Origin: Ardenticatenaceae bacterium
GTDB lineage: Bacteria > Chloroflexota > Anaerolineae > Promineifilales > Promineifilaceae
NCBI GenBank assembly: GCA_020634245.1
Contig: JACKCC010000020.1
Coordinates: 1-64,000, forward strand
DNA length: 64,000 nucleotides
Direction: 5' to 3'
Both the position numbers and the translations under genes were made by a program. Under the pieces are notes generated by a model, which saw only the letters and a list, made by a program, of their open reading frames with translations, made no database searches and was not told the origin of the DNA. Of the stretch, positions 25,229 to 34,965 are shown piece after piece. Each line of letters begins with the position of its first letter. Positions within the stretch are counted from its first letter, which is position 1.

Positions 25229-25432
25229 AGGGCGAGCAGCTTGCTCGCCCTTTGCGGTCTGGCAGACCGTGCTCCAATGGGAAGCTTGCGCTTAAGCAGC
25301 TTCCTCTTCAAATAAGGCTCAACTATGAAACATGTGCAAACTTACCCGGACGTGACAGTCACTTCAAAAGTGACTGTCACAATGCAGGGCGATTTTGTAA
25401 ATCGCCCCAACAGCGCTCTACTTCCGGGAAGT
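25229..25432. repeat. Cluster of five short palindromes
   Basis: Five near-perfect inverted repeats lie in about 200 bp: AGGGCGAGCA/TGCTCGCCCT (25229-25251), CGGTCTG/CAGACCG (25255-25269), GTGACAGTCACTT/AAGTGACTGTCAC (25352-25380), GGGCGATTT/AAATCGCCC (25387-25407) and ACTTCC/GGAAGT (25420-25432). A sixth, imperfect one is at about 25280-25304. Some may end the response-regulator transcript on the minus strand. Confidence 0.75.
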
Positions 25433-25444
25433 TTTGTCCGGCGC

Positions 25445-26146
25445 CTACGCTGCCACAAAACAATAACCAATCCCCCGCTCGGTTAACAAATAGCGGGGAT
25501 GAGCCGGGTCTACTTCAATTTTCTGGCGCAAGCGGCCAATATAGACGCGCAAATATTCCGCTTCCTGACCATACTCCGGACCCCACACATGCTGCAAAAT
25601 GGCCCGGTGCGGCAGCACTTTTTCGCTGTTCTCCATCAAATACACCAGCAAATCAAACTCGGTCGGCGTCAGTTCCAGCGGCGTGCCGCTCAGGGTAATC
25701 TCGTGGCGCTCCAGATCGGCGACCAGTTCGCCGCGCACCAGCCTTTCCGAATCTGTTGCTCGTGCCGGTCTGACCCACTGCGTCCGCCGCATCACCGCGC
25801 TGATGCGGGCCAGCAGCTCCCCTACGCCAAAAGGTTTGGTCAAATAATCATCGGCCCCCAAATTCAACGCCTTTATCTTGTCCGCCTCTTCACCAAGGGC
25901 GGATAAAACTACAATGGGGATGAGTGACTCCTGGCGGATACGCTGGATGGTTTCCAGGCCGCTCATGTGGGGCATCATCAAATCCAGAATGGCCAGATCA
26001 ACCGGGTGGGCATTGAATAAAGCGAGGGCCTCCAGACCGTTAGCGGCCGTTAACACCTGAAACCCGCGAATCTCCAAATTGCGCCGCACAAAATCACGCA
26101 AGGCCACTTCATCATCCACAACCAAAACCAGCTTTTTACCAGACAT
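25445..26146 (-). CDS. OmpR/PhoB-family response regulator
   Basis: A 233-residue regulator from the ATG at 26146 (MSGKKLVLVVDDEVALR). The receiver domain has the acidic pair DDE, the phospho-accepting Asp in LAILDLMMP, and Lys in DDYLTKPFGVGELLARI. The C-terminal winged-helix domain (ELTPTEFDLLVYLMENSEKV to EVDPAHPRYLLTERGIGYCF) binds DNA. The start follows GGAGG; a longer frame to 26233 overlaps the kinase. It begins one base after the kinase stop, so the two form an operon and a cognate pair. Confidence 0.95.
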   Translation of the reverse strand: MSGKKLVLVVDDEVALRDFVRRNLEIRGFQVLTAANGLEALALFNAHPVDLAILDLMMPHMSGLETIQRIRQESLIPIVVLSALGEEADKIKALNLGADDYLTKPFGVGELLARISAVMRRTQWVRPARATDSERLVRGELVADLERHEITLSGTPLELTPTEFDLLVYLMENSEKVLPHRAILQHVWGPEYGQEAEYLRVYIGRLRQKIEVDPAHPRYLLTERGIGYCFVAA

Positions 26147-26147
26147 C

Positions 26148-28841
26148 TTACGCCTCCTCCAACGGCAGCGTAAACGCGACACACGTGCCCTTGTCGCCAG
26201 GCTCCACCCAAATTTCGCCGCCGTGCGCCGCAATAAAGCCGCGCGAAATCGAAAGCCCCAATCCAGCCCCGGCCGTGTTGCGCGTCAGGCCATTTTCCAC
26301 CCGGTAAAAACTGCTGAAAATCTCCTGCTGATGCTCAGGGGGGATGCCCGGCCCTTCATCAGCCACTTGAACCACCAGGTGTCCATTTTCCTTAAATGCA
26401 CTAACGAATACCAACGAGCCGTCGCCGCTGTACTTCACCGCGTTTTCAATCAAATTACGCAGCACCGATTCAATCCGCTTCGCATCCACCGAAACAGCAG
26501 GCAAATCAGGCGTAAAATCAAGCCGCAGCCGTTCGCCCGGCCGGGGATGAGCACGAGAAGCCGCCTGAAAAACCAGTTCCCGCAAATCACAAACCGTCCG
26601 GGAAACGCGCAAGTTACCGGCCTCAATGCGTGACATGTCCAGTAAATCATTCACCAACGTGCTTAAATGATCGGTTTCCAGAGAAATGATATTCAAAAAC
26701 TCCCGCTCGCTGGCTGTATCCCACTGCACATCCTCCGCCAGGAGCGTGGTCGCATACCCTTTAATCGCCGCCAGCGGCGTCCGCAGTTCGTGGGAAACGG
26801 TAGAAATCAGGCTCGATTTCATGCGATCGATTTCGTAACGCTGGGTCACATCCTGCAAAATACGGCCGCGTCCAATCAATTTGTCCTGAGAATCGGTTAC
26901 ATTAAACACTTTCAAACGAATATACTGCACCTTATCGGGTAAATTCAGGGCAAATTCGGCGCGGCGTTCCCCGGCACTGGCCACAGCCTCACGAATCGCG
27001 TCACAGGCCGAATCCTCGTCCACCGCCCGGCTCAACAAACGCGCCATCAAAGATTCCACCGATTGACCACGCACATATTCGCCTTCATCCGGCGTCAGCC
27101 CGCAAAACTCATAAACGCTGCGGTTGGCGTACAAAATACGCCCCTCTAAATCCTCCAAAATCAAACCGTCCTGCATCGACTGCACTAACGCTTGCAACCG
27201 GCGGGTCTGTTTTTGTAACTGCGTGTCACTGCGGGCAAACAAGGCCGCATTTTCAATGGCCATGGCCGCATGATTGGCAAAACTGGCCAATAAGTTTGTC
27301 TCCCGCACAGTGAACACGTGGGCATCTGGCCGGAAAACAATCAATGCGGCCGGAGGTGCGTGCTGTGCCTGCAGGGGCACTGCCATTAATGAACGAAAAC
27401 CGGCAATACGGGCACGTTCACGATGCGAAACAAACGATGGATTGGTTTCAGTGTCACTGATCTGAACCGGCGCGCCGCTGCGAATAGCTCGCATTGTCGC
27501 CGAGCCGGGTTCCTGCGGATCGATGATGGTGTGGTCGATATACCACTGAGAAAGGCCGCGGCTGGCCTGGACGCGAAACTCGCGGCGCTGCTCGTCTAAA
27601 GCAAAAACGGCGCTCATTTGAATATCCAGCAGTTCTTCTACCTGCTCCAAAATGCGGTCCAACACAATAGGCGGATCAAGGCTGGAGACGACCGAGGCGC
27701 TGGTTTTTAACAAGGTAGACAGCTCGTTGAGGCGGTCGGCAATGGTTTGCTGCATGCGGGTTAAACTGCGGGCAAGATAACCCATCTGGTCTGGTCGATG
27801 GGACAAATGGGAAATATTAGTCTGCCGGAATTGGAAAGGGTCTTCATCCTGGCCTACGCGCTGGCTGAAATCGGTTAGCTGTCCTAAAGGACGGATGACG
27901 CGATTCATGAGCATCAACCAGAAGAATACACCGCCGGCTAAAAAGACAGCGCCGGCCAGATAGGCTCCCCGCTGAATGGCCAGGGGCGTGGCAAAAGCAA
28001 CATCAACCGGCCGGGTAACGATGGCTCCCCAGCCCACGCTGTAAATAGGCACGTAGCTGTATAAATATTCGGTTCCGCCCGGATCGGCCTGGATTTGGTT
28101 GCCAGTTCTTTGGCCCAGGACTGCGCCAACAACGGTCGGGATTGTCTGGCTGGCATCCTGTAAAAGAAGCTGCGGGTTGGAATGGGCAATGATTTGTCCG
28201 GCCGAATCGACGATCTGGATTTGGAATCCTTCTTCGGATGGATATTCCTGGGCGATGCTGACCAGGGTGTGGCTGATGGATTGTAGTTTGATGTTGGTAG
28301 CAACCAGGCCTTGGAACTGGTCGTTGTCATCCCAGAGGGGCATAACGGCCGTTGCCACTGCCTGATTCGTCGTCGGTGAAATGCGCCCCAAGGAGGCGAG
28401 CGGGGTTTTGCTGGTCAAGGCCCGCTGAAAATAATCGCGAAAAGAAAAATCATGCCCTACTGTCGAATCTGGCCCAATGGGTACATGGAACAACATCGTC
28501 CCCTGACTGTCCAGGCGGTAAATCAAGTTGACGTCGGTACGGCTGCGCAAAACAGTAAGGAATATTTCTTCCATACCGGCAGGGTCGGCCTGGGTAACGG
28601 CCGTATACTCTCCCAACTGGCGCACCGCTTCCAGCGCACTGGTCATGGATGCATTGGTTTCCTGGGCAATGGCCCGTGCCAGAGCCAGATCGGCCGCTTT
28701 GATATCCGCTTCCAGGCGTTGGGCGGCGGTGCGGCTAAAAATGAGCATCGCCCCAATCACCAACCCCACAAAAACAGCATACAACATCAGGAGTTGAAAG
28801 GTTAAATCCTGGCGAAAACGAAAAGTGGGCAGTTTATCCAT
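26148..28841 (-). CDS. Membrane sensor histidine kinase (Cache-HAMP-GAF-PAS)
   Basis: An 897-residue kinase. The first membrane helix is at about 15-37, followed by an extracellular Cache-type sensor of about 245 residues, and a second helix at about 287-308. HAMP follows, then GAF (about 385-540), PAS (about 555-660, KVQYIRLKVFNVTD), HisKA with the phospho-histidine in STVSHELRTPLAAIKGY (near residue 680), and an HATPase_c domain with NLIENAVKYS, DEGPGIP and GAGLGLSISRG. Cache domains often bind small organic ligands such as amino acids or carboxylates. The response regulator follows directly. Confidence 0.93.
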   Translation of the reverse strand: MDKLPTFRFRQDLTFQLLMLYAVFVGLVIGAMLIFSRTAAQRLEADIKAADLALARAIAQETNASMTSALEAVRQLGEYTAVTQADPAGMEEIFLTVLRSRTDVNLIYRLDSQGTMLFHVPIGPDSTVGHDFSFRDYFQRALTSKTPLASLGRISPTTNQAVATAVMPLWDDNDQFQGLVATNIKLQSISHTLVSIAQEYPSEEGFQIQIVDSAGQIIAHSNPQLLLQDASQTIPTVVGAVLGQRTGNQIQADPGGTEYLYSYVPIYSVGWGAIVTRPVDVAFATPLAIQRGAYLAGAVFLAGGVFFWLMLMNRVIRPLGQLTDFSQRVGQDEDPFQFRQTNISHLSHRPDQMGYLARSLTRMQQTIADRLNELSTLLKTSASVVSSLDPPIVLDRILEQVEELLDIQMSAVFALDEQRREFRVQASRGLSQWYIDHTIIDPQEPGSATMRAIRSGAPVQISDTETNPSFVSHRERARIAGFRSLMAVPLQAQHAPPAALIVFRPDAHVFTVRETNLLASFANHAAMAIENAALFARSDTQLQKQTRRLQALVQSMQDGLILEDLEGRILYANRSVYEFCGLTPDEGEYVRGQSVESLMARLLSRAVDEDSACDAIREAVASAGERRAEFALNLPDKVQYIRLKVFNVTDSQDKLIGRGRILQDVTQRYEIDRMKSSLISTVSHELRTPLAAIKGYATTLLAEDVQWDTASEREFLNIISLETDHLSTLVNDLLDMSRIEAGNLRVSRTVCDLRELVFQAASRAHPRPGERLRLDFTPDLPAVSVDAKRIESVLRNLIENAVKYSGDGSLVFVSAFKENGHLVVQVADEGPGIPPEHQQEIFSSFYRVENGLTRNTAGAGLGLSISRGFIAAHGGEIWVEPGDKGTCVAFTLPLEEA

Positions 28842-29027
28842 GTTGTTTTCTGGGAAAGCCGCCGCGGTGACGACTTGCGATTAAAACAGATTTTTTACGG
28901 GATGGGTTGTAGTTCGCTGGTCTAATTGATAACCACAGTAAATCGAAACGGAACGCGAACGTCCTGTATGCAGGGGAACAGGCAAGATACCCGCGTTCTC
29001 AAAGCATTTTGAACTACTATGTTTATT

Positions 29028-31841
29028 CTACATTGAGCGCTTGATTTTGCCAGCCCCAAAAACGACAACAACCAGCAGCAGCCAAATTGCCAAACCCAAC
29101 AGGCTGAGGAGACGGCCGTTCACAAAACTCTGCGACACAAAAGAAAAAACAATCTCGTGCCGTCCGGCGGGTACGGCAATCGCCCGGAACAACACATCGG
29201 CCGTGAAAATCGGCACGGGCTGACCATCTATGGCCGCCTGCCAGCCCGGATAATTGGTGTCGGTTAAAACAAGCAGTGCCTCGGATTGACTCTCGACTTG
29301 CAGCACCACCTGCTCCGGCTCATAAGTTACAACGGAAACGGCCGTTCCTTCGTCCGCCAACTGACCGGAAACCAAACGCCCATCCCCCAACAGAACGGCC
29401 GTTTTTCGCGGGTTAAAATCAGGCTGCTGCATGTGGGTAACGGCCGTTTCCTCATCGACCACCCACTGCCAGTCGGCCACCAGAAACGCCCGCGGCAGCA
29501 CATCCAGATTCTCATAAATCTTGACATCGCCGGAGTGCAGCAGCCGGTAATGGCCGGGAACCAGCGGCTGAAACGTCTGATCATCCCAGTTGACCAGCGT
29601 CAGCCCCTTAATCTGCCAGTCTGCCAACGCCGAAGCCGTCAGCACAATAGATTCGAGCGTTACAGTCTCCGGCCAATCGATCCGCCACAGATTTTCTCCC
29701 AGCGGCTGCGGGGTAAACGTTCGCGAAATGCGGCCGGCCGTGGCCGTAATCGTAACCTCGCCCACCTCGCCATCGGCCAATAAAACCAGGCCGGTCGCCG
29801 GGAAATCGGGAACGTAACCGACAGCCAGATTTTGACCGGCGGCAATCGTCACCAGATGCTGTAAATCAAAAAACACCGAAAATCCGGGAGCGATCTCCTG
29901 CCAGACATCGCCGGTTTTATCGGTGATGAGGTAGCGGGCGTTGAACAAATCGAGCCATTCCGGTTGGGGCACGGCCGTTAAATATTCGCGTAAACGGCCG
30001 TCAACCGTGCTTGTCTGGTCAGGCAGGATGGTGCGCATTAATTGGCTATACGAATGCAAGGGCAAAATGCCGCCATCAAACCCATCCACCGAAGCCAGCC
30101 CATAAGCCAACGGCAAATTGGGGGCGATAATTTCCTTTTGTTTGATGGCCACCGTGTAATCGTACCGGGCCTGCTCCGATAACTGGTCGGCATAAATGGT
30201 GTCAATTTCAGCCTGGTCGCCGGGGTCAAAAAAGATGTTGGACAGGCTCAGCAGCCGACCGGGAACCGTCTGGTTGATTTGGGCAGCTTGCAAACGGGTC
30301 ATGGACGGCCGTAAATCAAAATAGGCTTCCGGCGTGGTTAATTGATTATAGGGCAGGCTACGCGAGGCGAAAAAGAGGAATGAAAGGGTGACAAGGTGAA
30401 GGGGTGACAAGGTGAAGGACTGGATTCGGGTACGGAACTGCCACAAGATAAGCAACATGGTGAGTTCGAGGAGCCAGCCAGCGATTGTAGGCCAGGTGGG
30501 ATAAGCAGCGGGTGCTTCCAGGCCGAGGGGGAGGAAACGGGCCAGCGGCACAGCCAGCAAACTCCAGACCATCAAAACCACGATTAACGCTGCTCCCCAA
30601 CGTAACGGCCGTGACAACTTTGCCCGCCATTCTTCCCGCGCCGCGCACCAAAAACCGCGCACCACATCCCATCCCAGCCCGGCCAGCAGGGCCATGCCCA
30701 ACGCGTACCAGACCAGCCAGCGGGCCGGTACGCGGAACAAATCAAAGCCGGGCAGCCGGGCCAGCAGCCAGTAAAGCGGCGTAAATCGACCCAAGGCCAG
30801 GATGAAGGCGGTTCCCGCCACCACTATAATCGGCCTAACTTCCCTCCGCTGCCGCCAGTGCCAGAGACCCACCCCGGCCAGCAGCAGCGCCGTCAATGGC
30901 AAAAAAGCAACGTACTCCGAAAACAGGGATTGTCCATAGCCGGGCAGCAAGCTGCGCCCCAGCAGGAGCGGATGCAGTGAAAATGACAACACCTCATTGA
31001 CGGCCAGCCCGCCCTGACGGCTGGAGAATTGGCTTAATTCCAGGGTTGGCAGCAACTGTACGGCCGTTATCAAACCGGCCAGCACAACCCCAATAACCAG
31101 CGGCAAAACGTGAAACGCGAAACGTAATGCGTGATGCGTAATGCGCGATCGAAAATCCGTAATCCGTAATCCGTAATCCGTAATCAGATACAGCGCAATG
31201 CCAATCCCGGTGATAAACGCTGTTTGGGTATGGCCAGCTAAAAGCTGTAAACTGAATAAGGCAGCCACGGCCGTACCTTGTCGCAGCATGACGCGCCGCT
31301 CGCCACGCATCCTTCGGTTGCCCGCCGCTCGCCCTGATCCCAAAACAACCAAAAACCAGGGCAGCCAGGCCAGTCCTTGAAGTTGATTAATATGCTCTAT
31401 CTGGGCTGTCAGATAGCCACCCAGCGCAAACAGAAGTGCTGCCAACAGAGCGCCCGCCCGGCTCAATGACAAGACGCGCCGCCCGACCAGATACGTCCCC
31501 CAGCCGGCAATCATCAAATGCACAATGATGCTGGCGCTGACGGCGTAGGGCGTGGGCAGCAGCCACCAGACCGGCCAGTTCAGTGGATAGAAAAATCCAG
31601 CCTGGCTGTTAGCCAGAAACGGCGCGCCCATAAACAAATTAGGGTTCCAAAGGGGGACACGGCCGTTGCGCAAAGCCCCAGCCGCCGCCTGCCAATACGG
31701 ATAAAAATAAAGAAACGTATCCCCCCGCGCCAAAATAAGATTGCTAAAAGCCATCTTCTGAAAAAATAGCAGCACAAACCCTGAAATAACCAGGAATGGA
31801 AAAAGGCGTGAAACGTGATGCGTGAGTCGTGATTTGTTCAT
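29028..31841 (-). CDS. YfhO-family membrane protein
   Basis: A 937-residue polytopic protein. The N-terminal portion contains FSNLILARGDTFLYFYPYW and VPLWNPNLFMGAPFLANSQ, which are hallmarks of bacterial YfhO/GT-C-like proteins. About 12 membrane segments occupy the first 500 residues, followed by an extracellular beta-rich domain of about 350 residues and a last C-terminal helix. YfhO of Bacillus and Listeria glycosylates lipoteichoic acid from undecaprenyl-phosphate sugars; a related role here is inference. It lies 1 bp from a GT39 gene and near a GT2 donor-synthase gene. The coding region contains simple repeats at about 31100-31186 and 30383-30417. Confidence 0.85.
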   Translation of the reverse strand: MNKSRLTHHVSRLFPFLVISGFVLLFFQKMAFSNLILARGDTFLYFYPYWQAAAGALRNGRVPLWNPNLFMGAPFLANSQAGFFYPLNWPVWWLLPTPYAVSASIIVHLMIAGWGTYLVGRRVLSLSRAGALLAALLFALGGYLTAQIEHINQLQGLAWLPWFLVVLGSGRAAGNRRMRGERRVMLRQGTAVAALFSLQLLAGHTQTAFITGIGIALYLITDYGLRITDFRSRITHHALRFAFHVLPLVIGVVLAGLITAVQLLPTLELSQFSSRQGGLAVNEVLSFSLHPLLLGRSLLPGYGQSLFSEYVAFLPLTALLLAGVGLWHWRQRREVRPIIVVAGTAFILALGRFTPLYWLLARLPGFDLFRVPARWLVWYALGMALLAGLGWDVVRGFWCAAREEWRAKLSRPLRWGAALIVVLMVWSLLAVPLARFLPLGLEAPAAYPTWPTIAGWLLELTMLLILWQFRTRIQSFTLSPLHLVTLSFLFFASRSLPYNQLTTPEAYFDLRPSMTRLQAAQINQTVPGRLLSLSNIFFDPGDQAEIDTIYADQLSEQARYDYTVAIKQKEIIAPNLPLAYGLASVDGFDGGILPLHSYSQLMRTILPDQTSTVDGRLREYLTAVPQPEWLDLFNARYLITDKTGDVWQEIAPGFSVFFDLQHLVTIAAGQNLAVGYVPDFPATGLVLLADGEVGEVTITATAGRISRTFTPQPLGENLWRIDWPETVTLESIVLTASALADWQIKGLTLVNWDDQTFQPLVPGHYRLLHSGDVKIYENLDVLPRAFLVADWQWVVDEETAVTHMQQPDFNPRKTAVLLGDGRLVSGQLADEGTAVSVVTYEPEQVVLQVESQSEALLVLTDTNYPGWQAAIDGQPVPIFTADVLFRAIAVPAGRHEIVFSFVSQSFVNGRLLSLLGLAIWLLLVVVVFGAGKIKRSM
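31100..31186. repeat. Heptamer-type repeats CCGTAAT inside the YfhO-like gene
   Basis: Four consecutive AATCCGT units (31156-31183) preceded by related GCGTAATGCGTGATGCG strings. They are in frame and encode a repeated DYGLRITDF-type loop. Confidence 0.7.
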
Positions 31842-33248
31842 TTATGGACTGGGGATAATCTCATACAGACTCATTTGCGTTTGTTCGGGCAACATCACCG
31901 GCTGAAGGTCAAAACCGGCTGCCTCAACTGATCGGATGAATGGCCGGGCCGCCGCTGAATCGGGCAAAACCAAAAAATGACGATGACCATCCGCACCAAA
32001 AACCGCCAATTCTTCGGCCAAAGAATCCGGGGATGGCTGCCAACTGGCATAAACTGGCTTGTCAAACAAATGATAGCGCCACTGCCAACTGTACCAATGG
32101 TCATACAAAACCGTGCCATAAGGCAAATTGGCCAACGTCACTGCTACCAACGATGCGCCATCATCGGCATTACGCTGGCCGCCAATCGGGAAACGGCCGT
32201 TACGCGCTCCCCACGCCCCCGCCAACAGCAAAAATAACAGCACTCCCAACACCCAGTTGGAGCGAACAATAAAAAGCTGATGCGCCGCCACAACCACCGC
32301 CAACGGTAATAACGGCAGCAAATACCGATCCCATACCGGCACAGCCAGCAACCAGTGCAACAAGAGATAGCCTGTTCCAAACAAAGTAATCAACCACGTT
32401 GTGGCAGCTTTTATGCTGCGGTCACGCCGGTTACTAAGACTGACCATACCCAGAAAAGCCAGCGCAACCAGGAGCCAAACCGAACCCAGCGCCTGCTGCC
32501 CCAAAGTCAGCCACGCCCGCGCCCGTGGCAAGAGTTCCCACGACCAAGCTAGCCGCAACCCGCCAAAATTGGCCATTTGCACCGACCACAGGTCAATGCC
32601 GCCAGTGCGCACCATCCCCAAAAGCAGCAAAAGCAGCAAAACCGGCAAAAATCCGGCCAGCCAACGCCGACCAAACCGCCAATCGCAGTGACGCAGAAGG
32701 CCCAGCCCCAGCAGCAGCGGCACAAACAGCCAGGCCTGGTACTTGGTAAATACGGCCAGACCCAACAAAATCCCGGACGCTCCCGGTTTATTCGCCACCA
32801 GCGCCATCAGAGCAGTCATCAACCAGAATGTGAGAAGCGGATCAAGAAAAGCAGTGGCACTAAATTGGATGGTCAGCGGCAGACAGGTAATGATGACCGC
32901 CGTCATCACGGCCGTTTTCGCTTCTCCATACAACCGCCAGGCGAAAACGGCCGTTACCGGAACCAATAAAATCGAAGCAATAAAATTGGGCAGCCGGGCC
33001 GCAAACTCGACCGGGCCAAACAGCGGGTAAAACAACGCCTGGAGATAAAAAAGCAGCGGCGGTTTATCCACCGGCTGCATGTGTAACAACGGATCGCGCC
33101 AGACAGCGATAGTGCGAGCAAAACTGGCAAACAATGCCTCATCAGCATGGAAATGGTTAGCAAACAAACCAGGCAGTCGTAACAGCACGGCCGCCCCACT
33201 CCATCCCGCCACCCACCACTGCGCCGACCGATTCATTGGTTTGCCCAT
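31842..33248 (-). CDS. GT39 membrane glycosyltransferase
   Basis: A 468-residue protein with about 10-12 membrane helices. HADEALFASFART after the first helix and QPVDKPPLLFYLQALFY supply the acidic and PPL motifs of the ArnT/PMT GT-C fold. The catalytic acidic residues are expected just after helix 1, facing outwards. It uses polyprenyl-phosphate sugars. Its gene starts 13 bp after the GT2 gene and abuts the YfhO-like gene, consistent with a three-gene operon. ATGs at 33248 and 33236 are both possible starts. Confidence 0.85.
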   Translation of the reverse strand: MGKPMNRSAQWWVAGWSGAAVLLRLPGLFANHFHADEALFASFARTIAVWRDPLLHMQPVDKPPLLFYLQALFYPLFGPVEFAARLPNFIASILLVPVTAVFAWRLYGEAKTAVMTAVIITCLPLTIQFSATAFLDPLLTFWLMTALMALVANKPGASGILLGLAVFTKYQAWLFVPLLLGLGLLRHCDWRFGRRWLAGFLPVLLLLLLLGMVRTGGIDLWSVQMANFGGLRLAWSWELLPRARAWLTLGQQALGSVWLLVALAFLGMVSLSNRRDRSIKAATTWLITLFGTGYLLLHWLLAVPVWDRYLLPLLPLAVVVAAHQLFIVRSNWVLGVLLFLLLAGAWGARNGRFPIGGQRNADDGASLVAVTLANLPYGTVLYDHWYSWQWRYHLFDKPVYASWQPSPDSLAEELAVFGADGHRHFLVLPDSAAARPFIRSVEAAGFDLQPVMLPEQTQMSLYEIIPSP

Positions 33249-33260
33249 AAACGGCCGTTC

Positions 33261-33950
33261 TCACTCAACAAATCGGTACTTAATCAAATAATAGAGTGCT
33301 TTTGGGCCTTCTTTCCATGGGTTGAGCTTTTTACCTTCTTCAAATTCACGGCCGTTATAAGAAATCGGCACCTCGTAAATGCGATGCCCGCGCTTCAAAA
33401 CCTTTGACGTCACTTCCGGCTCAAACTCGAAACCTTTGGAGCGCAGCTTCATATCCCGTACTACGTCGGCCCGGAATACTTTGTAACAAGTCTCCATATC
33501 CGTCAAAATCGTGTTGTAGATGATATTGGTGACAAACGTCAACAGCTTGTTGCCCACCATATGCCAGAAAAACATCGTTTTGGTCGGGCCGCCGCGAAAG
33601 CGCGAACCGTAAACAACCGCCGCCTTACCCTCAACAATCGGCCGGGTCAACATCTCATATTCACGCGGATCATATTCCAAATCGGCATCCTGAATGAGGA
33701 AAATATCACCGGTGGCCTTGCTAAACCCGGTGCGAACGGCCGCACCCTTGCCCATATTTTTCTCGTGCAGATAAATCTGAATGACATCATCCAGGGCTGC
33801 GATTTCCGGGTAAAGCGCGCGCGTCCCATCTGTCGAGCCGTCATCGACGATAATAATCTCGTCCGCCATTTTAACGGCCAGCACAGCTTCCACTACCTCT
33901 TTAAGGGTACTCAATTCATTGTAAACGGGAATAATCACCGATAATTTCAC
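33261..33950 (-). CDS. GT2 glycosyltransferase, dolichol/polyprenyl-phosphate sugar synthase type
   Basis: A 229-residue GT-A enzyme starting at GTG 33950, with GAGGAG 8 nt upstream. MKLSVIIPVYNELSTL, EIIIVDDGSTDGT and the metal-binding QDADLEYDP match DPM1/DPG synthases, which load a nucleotide-activated sugar on polyprenyl phosphate at the cytoplasmic face. There is no membrane domain, as in the soluble DPM1 class. It would supply donors for the GT39 and YfhO-like enzymes encoded immediately downstream. Confidence 0.92.
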   Translation of the reverse strand: MKLSVIIPVYNELSTLKEVVEAVLAVKMADEIIIVDDGSTDGTRALYPEIAALDDVIQIYLHEKNMGKGAAVRTGFSKATGDIFLIQDADLEYDPREYEMLTRPIVEGKAAVVYGSRFRGGPTKTMFFWHMVGNKLLTFVTNIIYNTILTDMETCYKVFRADVVRDMKLRSKGFEFEPEVTSKVLKRGHRIYEVPISYNGREFEEGKKLNPWKEGPKALYYLIKYRFVE

Positions 33951-34076
33951 GATAAAATCTCCTCATTGGAATCACAAAATTATAACACCGGCCATCGGAG
34001 TATCCTAATCTGGCCAACGCGACTAAACGGCCGTCATCCCTACCACATCCCTCTGCTTTCGTTATAATCACGTTCA

Positions 34077-34120
34077 TACGTCATAAGTGCATCATTAGTC
34101 GTTATGACGCATGACGCATG
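34077..34120. repeat. ATGACGCATGACGCATG short repeat
   Basis: Overlapping ATGACGC units just upstream of the HAD phosphatase start. A similar pair of inverted ATGCGTCA strings lies upstream of fabI at about 48442-48499. Confidence 0.6.
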
Positions 34121-34143
34121 AAAAAATTCAAAGGATCATCAAC

Positions 34144-34965
34144 ATGCCCGCAGTCAACATGCACGTAATCAAAAACCTGATTTTAGATATGGATGGCGTT
34201 TTGTGGCGCGGCGAGACGCCCATGCCCGGTCTGCCCGACTTTTTCGCCGCCCTGCGCCAAAAACATATCAATTTTGTCCTGGCGACCAACAATGCTACGA
34301 AAACGGCCGTTATGTACACCGAAAAGCTGGCCAGATTCGGCGTCGATATTCCTCCGGCCCAAATTTTGACCTCGGCAGAGACAACGGCCGTATACTTAAG
34401 CGAGCGGTATGATACGGGAACGGCCGTCTACGTCGTCGGTGAAAAAGGATTACATGAAGCTCTGGAAACTAAAGATTTCCACATCATTACCCCGGAGCAG
34501 GTCAAGGCAGGCGATACTGCTCCTCTGGTTGTTGTGGGGTTTAACCGGCACGTCACCTACGGAGAACTAGCTATGGGGTCGCTGCTCGTTACAAAAGGAG
34601 CCACCTTTATCGGCACCAACCCAGACCCCTCCTTTCCCAGCGAACTTGGCCCGCTGCCTGGAGCCGGTTCCCTTCTGGCCGTCATCGAAACCGCCACCGG
34701 TGTCAAACCGGTTATTATCGGCAAACCCCAACCTATCATCTTCGAGGCCGCCGCCAAACGTTTAGGCGGCACACCGGCCAACACCGCCATGGTTGGCGAC
34801 CGGTTAACCACCGACATTGCCGGCGGGCGCGCCGCCGGACTTCTGACTGTTTTGCTGCTTTCCGGCGTCACCAGCCGCGAACAGGCTCAAAACAGTCCCA
34901 TCCTGGCCGATTTTATTTGCAGCGACATTACTGATCTGGCCAATCAACTGGATGATCATTCATGA
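34144..34965 (+). CDS. HAD-family phosphatase (NagD/PGP type)
   Basis: A 273-residue HAD hydrolase of class IIA. Motif I is LILDMDGVLWRG with the nucleophile and acid Asp, motif II LATNNATKT, motif III Lys in IIGKPQPIIFEAA, and motif IV MVGDRLTTDI. The inserted C2 cap (about residues 80-190) is as in NagD and phosphoglycolate phosphatase. The start at 34144 is chosen over 34111 because AAGGA lies upstream and the earlier codons fall in the ATGACGC repeat. Its stop overlaps the rlmN ATG by 4 bp. The substrate is probably a small phosphorylated metabolite. Confidence 0.9.
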   Translation: MPAVNMHVIKNLILDMDGVLWRGETPMPGLPDFFAALRQKHINFVLATNNATKTAVMYTEKLARFGVDIPPAQILTSAETTAVYLSERYDTGTAVYVVGEKGLHEALETKDFHIITPEQVKAGDTAPLVVVGFNRHVTYGELAMGSLLVTKGATFIGTNPDPSFPSELGPLPGAGSLLAVIETATGVKPVIIGKPQPIIFEAAAKRLGGTPANTAMVGDRLTTDIAGGRAAGLLTVLLLSGVTSREQAQNSPILADFICSDITDLANQLDDHS

